From an uncultured Nitrospira sp. (GTDB lineage: Bacteria; Nitrospirota; Nitrospiria; Nitrospirales; Nitrospiraceae), in assembly GCA_946479785.1 (NCBI GenBank), contig CAMLHQ010000064.1, positions 1-18,476 on the forward strand: a stretch of DNA of 18,476 bases, read 5' to 3'. The number at the start of each line of letters is the position of its first letter. Position 1 is the stretch's first letter. The notes beneath the pieces are model-generated. The model was not told the DNA's origin. It ran no database searches and saw only the letters and a list, made by a program, of their open reading frames with translations. This document shows positions 14,443 to 18,476 of this stretch, one piece after another. A program made the position numbers and the translations under genes.

Positions 14443-14898
14443 TCATGGAACTTCAACGATATCTTTCTTCATTGGACCAAGGAGGCCAAGCAATTCTTCC
14501 TTTTCTCGAGCCGGAACTTTGAAGGTATCAAGCGCCTTGACCAAATCATCGACCAACGCTCCGAAATCGGCATTGGAAATGTTCATTCCGGCGTGTGTCG
14601 TTTTCATATCGCGGCCCTTGTATATGCAAGGTCCTCCGGATGCCATGCAGATTTGGTCAACGAGATGCCCTTTCAACTTCGGTATATCCGTCGTGGCAAA
14701 GCGGCCATTGATGCGGCTGTCGCCTGCCACATTCGCGACGAACTGGTCAATCACCGCTGAAATTGCCGTCTTGCCTCCGAGACGATCATAAAGAGATCTT
14801 GGAGTCTGCATTGTTTGTGTCTCGGCACAGCCCGCCGCCGAGAGCAACAGCGTCCCTCCTAAAATTCCGCACCTGATCAATGCTGAATACGCAATCAT
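14443..14898 (-). CDS. Group 1 truncated hemoglobin with lipoprotein signal
   Basis: A 151-residue protein. An N-terminal signal with AAGC puts a lipidated Cys at 24. The 2/2 globin fold of the TrHbN group starts at SLYDRLGG (35-42), with FVANVAGD and helix-E-like LKGHLVDQICMASGGP, and the proximal heme histidine is H102 in KTTHAGMNIS. Typical cytoplasmic TrHbN is about 120 residues; the extra 30 are the export signal. Such globins bind O2/NO and often detoxify NO or reduce nitrogen oxides. Here the protein would be anchored outside the cytoplasm. It has an excellent ribosome site (AAGGAGG) and its own promoter. It lacks the tyrosine-rich features needed to predict ligand preference with confidence. 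Confidence 0.93.
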   Translation of the reverse strand: MIAYSALIRCGILGGTLLLSAAGCAETQTMQTPRSLYDRLGGKTAISAVIDQFVANVAGDSRINGRFATTDIPKLKGHLVDQICMASGGPCIYKGRDMKTTHAGMNISNADFGALVDDLVKALDTFKVPAREKEELLGLLGPMKKDIVEVP

Positions 14899-14915
14899 AC
14901 ATCCTCCTTCATGCC

Positions 14916-14933
14916 GCGACAGCAGAGTGTCGC
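14916..14933 (-). repeat. Leader hairpin just before the ribosome site of the truncated hemoglobin gene
   Basis: Arms GCGACA/TGTCGC with a 6-nt loop (14922-14927) in the roughly 80-nt untranslated leader, 8 bases before the AAGGAGG. The hexaloop (CTCTGC on the RNA strand) does not have the A1/G4 pattern of the ANTAR-type leaders, and no terminator overlaps it. It may be an operator half-site pair or an RNA-stability hairpin. Confidence 0.4.
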
Positions 14934-14985
14934 AAAAGTGAATGCTGTCGCCCGCCCCACGAGCCGGCGCCTCCGTTACTCTACT

Positions 14986-15013
14986 AATATAGGAACACTA
15001 ACTATAATGTCAA
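14986..15013 (-). promoter_or_regulatory. Sigma-70 promoter of the truncated hemoglobin gene
   Basis: Minus strand: perfect -35 TTGACA (15013-15008), 16-nt spacer, -10 TATATT (14991-14986, 5 of 6). Initiation near 14979 leaves an untranslated leader of about 80 nt. A plus-strand TATAAT (15003-15008) overlaps but has no -35. Confidence 0.65.
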
Positions 15014-15109
15014 CGGCCGGTTTTGGGCAACTTTTTACTGCGGGCGCGGGATGAACGCAGGAAGCTTCCGCTGGGTAGACTGAAATATGGACCCCTGCCT
15101 GGCTATTCC

Positions 15110-15138
15110 TTGCAAGTTGCTTTACCCTCCGATAAAAT
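15110..15138 (+). promoter_or_regulatory. Sigma-70 promoter of the exported protein gene at 15219
   Basis: Plus strand TTGCAA (15110-15115), 17-nt spacer, TAAAAT (15133-15138). Start expected near 15145, giving a leader of about 75 nt that ends in an AAGGAGGAG ribosome site. Confidence 0.5.
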
Positions 15139-15218
15139 GAATTTGGTTGGTTAACCGCCGATTTTCACATCGAATGTCCACGCGGGTGCTACTTAGACCT
15201 GGACATAAGGAGGAGTTG

Positions 15219-15752
15219 ATGAATGTGATGTTACGAGTGTGCGTCCGGACATGCCTGGGGATTGGCATGATCGGTCTATTCGTAGCATCGGCGCTTGCGG
15301 AACCCTACGAACTCAGCAAGAACGATGTGATGGACCCTAAAGCGATCAAGAGCCCCGACGTCTCGCTGTTTGGCGTCAAAATAGGGGATGCCGAGTCCAA
15401 GGCCATGGACATCTTGGTCAATGAGAAGATTCCAGGTATCAAAGTCGAGCAGGAGGCTTTGTTCATTTTCTTAGTGGATCAACGCAAGCCGACTGGTCCT
15501 ATGGCGGGTGTCCGTGTGCAAGACGGTAAGGTTGACCTGATCTTCATCAACAATCGTTTCGCGTACAAAACACGCGGCCTATTCCGTAATGTCCTGAACA
15601 GCGAGAGCCCCGAAGACATCAGGAAGCTGCTGGGGCAAGAAGACTACGGCGACGAGAACGTGATGGGCGCTGTGCTGGCCTACGACAAGCAAGGATTCGT
15701 CATTAACTATCTCGGGAAAGACGTCAACATCGAGTTCTCCCCCATCCGCTAA
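15219..15752 (+). CDS. Exported periplasmic protein, unknown function
   Basis: A 177-residue protein with a clear Sec signal peptide (hydrophobic core GIGMIGLFVASALA, cleavage likely after ALA at about 27). The mature part alternates strands and helices, with the opening SLFGVKIGDAESKAMDILVNE and ending VINYLGKDVNIEFSPIR. The FGVKIGDSE.A pattern is reminiscent of small periplasmic proteins that compare signal values, but I cannot name a family. ATG 15219 is firm: AAGGAGGAG lies directly upstream, while the longer frame from 15147 has no ribosome site. Transcribed alone between divergent and convergent neighbours. Confidence 0.82.
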   Translation: MNVMLRVCVRTCLGIGMIGLFVASALAEPYELSKNDVMDPKAIKSPDVSLFGVKIGDAESKAMDILVNEKIPGIKVEQEALFIFLVDQRKPTGPMAGVRVQDGKVDLIFINNRFAYKTRGLFRNVLNSESPEDIRKLLGQEDYGDENVMGAVLAYDKQGFVINYLGKDVNIEFSPIR

Positions 15753-15803
15753 CCTGTCGACTACCTCCGGGAAGCTGTCGTTGCCCTCCTGATCCAGGAC
15801 GGG

Positions 15804-15837
15804 AACAATCTTGCTCACATTACAATGGGTGATTGTT
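15804..15837. repeat. Inverted repeat between convergent genes, possible weak terminator
   Basis: Arms AACAATC (15804-15810) and GATTGTT (15831-15837) separated by 20 bases, followed on the plus strand by ATT. The loop is large and the stem A/T-rich, so this is only a weak terminator candidate for the gene ending at 15752. Confidence 0.3.
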
Positions 15838-15880
15838 ATTCGGAGAACGGTGAGGGGAAGGAAAGGCGGAACGGACTTCT

Positions 15881-16801
15881 TTATGAAGGCGTGCCGGAGG
15901 CGCGAAGCCCATAATGAATCAGGCTCGTGGCGGTATTCCAACGTCGGCTGGAGTTCAAGATGACCAACAAGAGATCGCTGCCGTTTTGGGATACCTTGGC
16001 GATGAGACAACGCCCGGCTTTTGAGGTGAAGCCCGTCTTGATCCCTTCTACACCGGGAATCCGCCCGAGGAGGCGATTCGTTGTATGAAGCACGTAGGCA
16101 TGGGTGCCGTTGATCGGCATGATCATGGCTCGTTCTTCCCGCACAAGCTCACGGAAAGTCGGCTGCTGGAGTGCGATGACACTCAATGTTGCGAGATCTT
16201 CCGCCGTCGAATAATGATCGGGGCCGTCAAAGCCACATCCGTTGCTGAAATGCGTATCGCGCAATCCCAATGCCGCTGCCTTGTTGTTCATGAGCATGAC
16301 AAACTGCGTTTCATCGCCGCCGACATGCTCCACAGCGGCCAAGCAGGCGTCATTGGCGGACACGATCAACATCGCTTTCAACAAATCTTCAAGTTTGAAA
16401 ACCTGGCCCGTCTTCAGTCGGAGATGCGTCTTGTGAGCCCGAGCCGCCGCAGGACTCACGGTCACGAGATCGTCGAGTTTCCCCTGTTCAAGAATCACGA
16501 GGGCCGACATGATTTTCGTGAGACTGGCCGGAGACAATCGTTTTCCCGACTCGTGCTCATAAAGCACACGCCCGCTATTCAATTCTTTCAGTAAAATGCT
16601 GTGTGCCGGCACTCGACGCCAAGGCAGAGCCTGATTTTCCTGAGCCTGACTCTCCTGGCTGACAGTATGGACGTGTCTCGTCTTGCCGATCGCACGTTTG
16701 GCCTGAGCCGTTGAGGGAAGGAGGATGGACATGCTGATGAACAGCACCCAGAGAGCCACAACGACGGGATCGGCGATTGGAGATATCCGACGAGACATCA
16801 T
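15881..16801 (-). CDS. D-alanyl-D-alanine carboxypeptidase (peptidase S11, low-molecular-weight PBP)
   Basis: About 306 residues. After a signal peptide (cleavage after TAQA at about 34), the penicillin-binding catalytic domain has SLTK (93-96, nucleophile S93), SAN (148-150) and KTG (255-257). It should remove the terminal D-Ala from peptidoglycan pentapeptides in the periplasm. It ends soon after the catalytic domain, so it lacks the C-terminal beta domain and amphipathic membrane anchor of E. coli PBP5 and is probably soluble. Start: ATG 16801 with GGAAAGGG upstream; GTG 16825 overlaps the previous stop as GTGA and is a real alternative. Last gene of a three-gene cluster. Confidence 0.93.
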   Translation of the reverse strand: MMSRRISPIADPVVVALWVLFISMSILLPSTAQAKRAIGKTRHVHTVSQESQAQENQALPWRRVPAHSILLKELNSGRVLYEHESGKRLSPASLTKIMSALVILEQGKLDDLVTVSPAAARAHKTHLRLKTGQVFKLEDLLKAMLIVSANDACLAAVEHVGGDETQFVMLMNNKAAALGLRDTHFSNGCGFDGPDHYSTAEDLATLSVIALQQPTFRELVREERAMIMPINGTHAYVLHTTNRLLGRIPGVEGIKTGFTSKAGRCLIAKVSQNGSDLLLVILNSSRRWNTATSLIHYGLRASGTPS

Positions 16802-16821
16802 GCGCAGTGTGCCCTTTCCAA

Positions 16822-17010
16822 TCACAGAGTAAAGGATTCCCGAACTTTGGTTCCCCGGAATCCGCTATCGATGACCTTGTGGAAAAATCGAAGAAGATCG
16901 GCGAGATCGATCCAGAACCCGCAATTCAAACAGCGGGCGTAAAGGCGCCGATTCATGAGCGTGTAATGCCGCTCGACCATCATGAACCCTTTGCACTTCA
17001 AACAATCCAT
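16822..17010 (-). CDS. Zinc-ribbon-like miniprotein
   Basis: A 62-residue protein with two CxxC pairs (C3/C6 and C27/C30) separated by about 20 residues, the pattern of a small zinc ribbon, followed by a hydrophobic/basic tail. No family name can be given. Support for coding: well-placed cysteine pairs, 4-bp GTGA contact with the carboxypeptidase frame, and a 25-bp gap to the upstream miniprotein. The ribosome site is weak (AGG). Function unknown; perhaps a nucleic-acid or protein-binding regulator. Confidence 0.65.
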   Translation of the reverse strand: MDCLKCKGFMMVERHYTLMNRRLYARCLNCGFWIDLADLLRFFHKVIDSGFRGTKVRESFTL

Positions 17011-17035
17011 GAGCCTAGTTATAGTTACAACCCAT

Positions 17036-17236
17036 TCACCTGATCCGCTTCATGACCAACGCCAAGCAGCCTGCCAACAAACCTCCCCCAAAAATCGTGG
17101 TCCCAAAAGAGAGGTAAGGACTCGCTCCGCCGCTGGGATGCGCTCCATCAAACAGGTCGCGTACTCCCCCCTGAACCATCAGCACGGATAGGGTGAGAAG
17201 CGCGCCAATGCCGAACCACCATGAGAAGGATCTCAC
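17036..17236 (-). CDS. Two-segment membrane miniprotein, unknown function
   Basis: A 66-residue protein with two membrane segments (about 8-26 and 43-62) separated by a Gly/Pro/Ser loop, and a basic C-terminus KRIR. It starts at GTG 17236 (or the preceding GTG 17239), with GAGGAA just upstream. It heads the cluster with the zinc-ribbon protein and the carboxypeptidase. No family recognised. Confidence 0.6.
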   Translation of the reverse strand: MRSFSWWFGIGALLTLSVLMVQGGVRDLFDGAHPSGGASPYLSFGTTIFGGGLLAGCLALVMKRIR

Positions 17237-17357
17237 CACTTCCTCGTAGGGCAGCCAACCAGCTTAAAAGCCGCGCCTGTCGGTCACTCTAGCCGAGGGG
17301 TCCCAGGCTGTCAAGCAGAGGGCTTATTCGCCCACTCCGCCGACAGGATGCTGCGGA

Positions 17358-18425
17358 CTACGGTGCTGACTGTTCCGACGATGAAGCAGCCGTCTTGGAT
17401 GCCAGCCCCCCTTTGAGTCCTCGATGGAGAAAAATCGAGACGCTCCCATCGCCGTTGTCGGCAGTGACGAGCCCCGGCTCCTCGACTTCCTTCGTGGTCA
17501 CTCGGTACAGTGCGACAGCGAAGGGTCCGGCTTTGGTCCGATAATTCTTCGGGGGATACTCGAAGGTCCCATCCCCGCGGCCGTAAAGGATTGAAAGATC
17601 GCTCGACTGCAGATTCACAATCGCGACATCGGTTCGGTGGTCGCCGTTAAAATCACGGGCCAATCCGTAGTTGGGTCCGGCGTTAGCCCCGGAATCACGG
17701 CCAGCTTGGAAGGTCGCATTGCCATTCCCAAGAAACGTAGAAAAACTGTCCCGCTCTCCATTGATCACCAGCAGGTCTTGGATACGGTCGTTGTTGAAAT
17801 CGGCAAAGCTCACGCCTAACGGGCGTCTCCCGGACCGATAATCCGTCGGCTGCTGAAAGGTGCCATCGCCGTTTCCAATCCAGATTGAGACGGCGTTCGA
17901 CATAGGGCCCCCGTTCGTCACCACGAGGTCGGTCTTCCCGTCTCCATTGAGGTCCGACAAGGCGACCGAGGTCGGGGTGTCGCCATACTCGTACTGTGCA
18001 CCATGTCGAAACTCTCCGTTGCCCTGTCCGAGAAACACTTTGATCTTGTCGTTGCGCAAGGCCACAACCAAATCGGCAATGTGATCGCCGTTCAAATCGT
18101 CGCTGGCAATGGCAACTGGCGTACGATGCACAGGGTATTGCGGCCCTTCTTCGAATTTGCCATCGGCGCGACCGAACAAGACGGCAATCTGGTCGCCACC
18201 TGCGCAAGCCAATACGATATCGGGGTAGGCATCGCGGTTAAACAACCCGGTTGCCAGCGATCTCGGTTCCTGACAGACGTGCAGTTGCACCTGATCGTGA
18301 AAGGTCCCGTCTCCGTTTCCAATGAGAATCGACAACGTGTTACTGCTGACATTGGTCGTCACAAGATCCGTGATGCCGTCCTGATTGATATCGAAAGGGG
18401 TGATGCTCGTGGGATTCTTGCCCAC
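17358..18425 (-). CDS. FG-GAP/VCBS repeat protein, N-terminus missing or interrupted
   Basis: 355 residues made of six to seven repeats of about 50, each with a calcium-type loop (for example D12-D20 DINQDGITD, D110-D118, D158-D166 DLNGDGKTD, D209-D217, D258-D266) followed by a strand and GNGDGTF-like turns. This is an integrin-like beta-propeller, usually found in exported or surface proteins that bind ligands or carbohydrate. There is no signal peptide, and the GTG at 18425 has no ribosome site. Repeat-like sequence continues upstream (FARYTV), but an in-frame TAG lies at 18443-18441. Either the gene is broken by a nonsense codon, or a real start lies at the GTG. The tail (last about 20 residues) is Ser/Ala-rich. 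Confidence 0.75.
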   Translation of the reverse strand: MGKNPTSITPFDINQDGITDLVTTNVSSNTLSILIGNGDGTFHDQVQLHVCQEPRSLATGLFNRDAYPDIVLACAGGDQIAVLFGRADGKFEEGPQYPVHRTPVAIASDDLNGDHIADLVVALRNDKIKVFLGQGNGEFRHGAQYEYGDTPTSVALSDLNGDGKTDLVVTNGGPMSNAVSIWIGNGDGTFQQPTDYRSGRRPLGVSFADFNNDRIQDLLVINGERDSFSTFLGNGNATFQAGRDSGANAGPNYGLARDFNGDHRTDVAIVNLQSSDLSILYGRGDGTFEYPPKNYRTKAGPFAVALYRVTTKEVEEPGLVTADNGDGSVSIFLHRGLKGGLASKTAASSSEQSAP

Positions 18426-18476
18426 GGTGTAGCGCGCAAACTAATAAAAGAGGTCCGGCGGAACGTAGGGATCCTG
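18426..18476 (-). pseudogene. Possible 5' remnant of the FG-GAP gene beyond an in-frame stop
   Basis: In the same frame as the downstream repeats this reads QDPYVPPDLFY, stop, FARYTV. Position YTVGKNPTS matches the repeat boundary seen elsewhere (YEYGDTPTS, YRSGRRPLG), so the stop appears to sit inside repeat sequence. Too short to be sure; the window ends here. Confidence 0.35.

Noticed and set aside
1..18476. CRISPR array, insertion sequence or prophage
   Set aside because: No regularly spaced repeats, no transposase or integrase-like frame and no flanking terminal repeats were found. The three leader copies vary in linker sequence and do not look like mobile copies.

Overview
The window looks like a chromosomal segment of a Gram-negative, free-living bacterium. 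Gene content and protein style (outer-membrane-type lipoproteins, a lipidated truncated hemoglobin, a NarX/NarL-like two-component pair, FG-GAP repeat protein, many 4-bp ATGA/GTGA gene overlaps) remind me most of Nitrospira or a close relative. That assignment is inference from family resemblance only. No transposase, integrase, phage gene or CRISPR array is visible.

Layout. (1) 1-4640, mostly minus strand: a cytoplasmic GAF-PAS histidine kinase and its LuxR-type response regulator (4-bp overlap), a small plus-strand lipoprotein, and a minus-strand lipoprotein with an SH3-like C-terminus. (2) 4640-5360: a gene-poor stretch with one tRNA-Arg(UCG). (3) 5360-8718, minus strand: the tightly packed operon trmI - SDR - small exported OB-like protein - aroE - aroK, in which three of the four junctions are ATGA overlaps. 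(4) 9137-14381, plus strand: a primary-like sigma-70 factor closed by a strong terminator, then an HtrA-type exported protease, lipB, glutamate dehydrogenase and two small uncharacterised genes. (5) 14409-18476: minus-strand lipidated truncated hemoglobin, a plus-strand exported protein of unknown function, a minus-strand cluster (two-TM miniprotein - zinc-ribbon miniprotein - D-Ala-D-Ala carboxypeptidase), and a minus-strand FG-GAP beta-propeller protein running to the window edge.

The most striking signal is non-coding. Three times within 4.6 kb, in the same orientation, the minus strand carries the same leader architecture: a 7-bp stem with a hexaloop, a 22-26 nt unconserved linker, a 4-bp stem with a second hexaloop, and a terminator hairpin whose 5' arm is the 3' arm of the second stem, so the two are mutually exclusive. 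All six hexaloops have A at position 1 and G at position 4. This is the known signature of the dual-hexaloop RNA targeted by ANTAR-domain antiterminators (EutV, NasR, AmiR, NasT families). One copy precedes the kinase-regulator pair, one precedes the SH3-like lipoprotein, and one, cut by the window start, lies just after the response regulator and must serve the next minus-strand gene outside the window. Each copy has a -10-like hexamer just upstream, so the RNA would start almost at the first hairpin. No ANTAR protein is encoded here, so it would act in trans. If correct, a two-component system and an envelope lipoprotein are joined in one antitermination regulon.

The two open reading frames that read through the leaders (towards 2718 and 4599) are over-extended; I place the real starts at 2565 and 4467.
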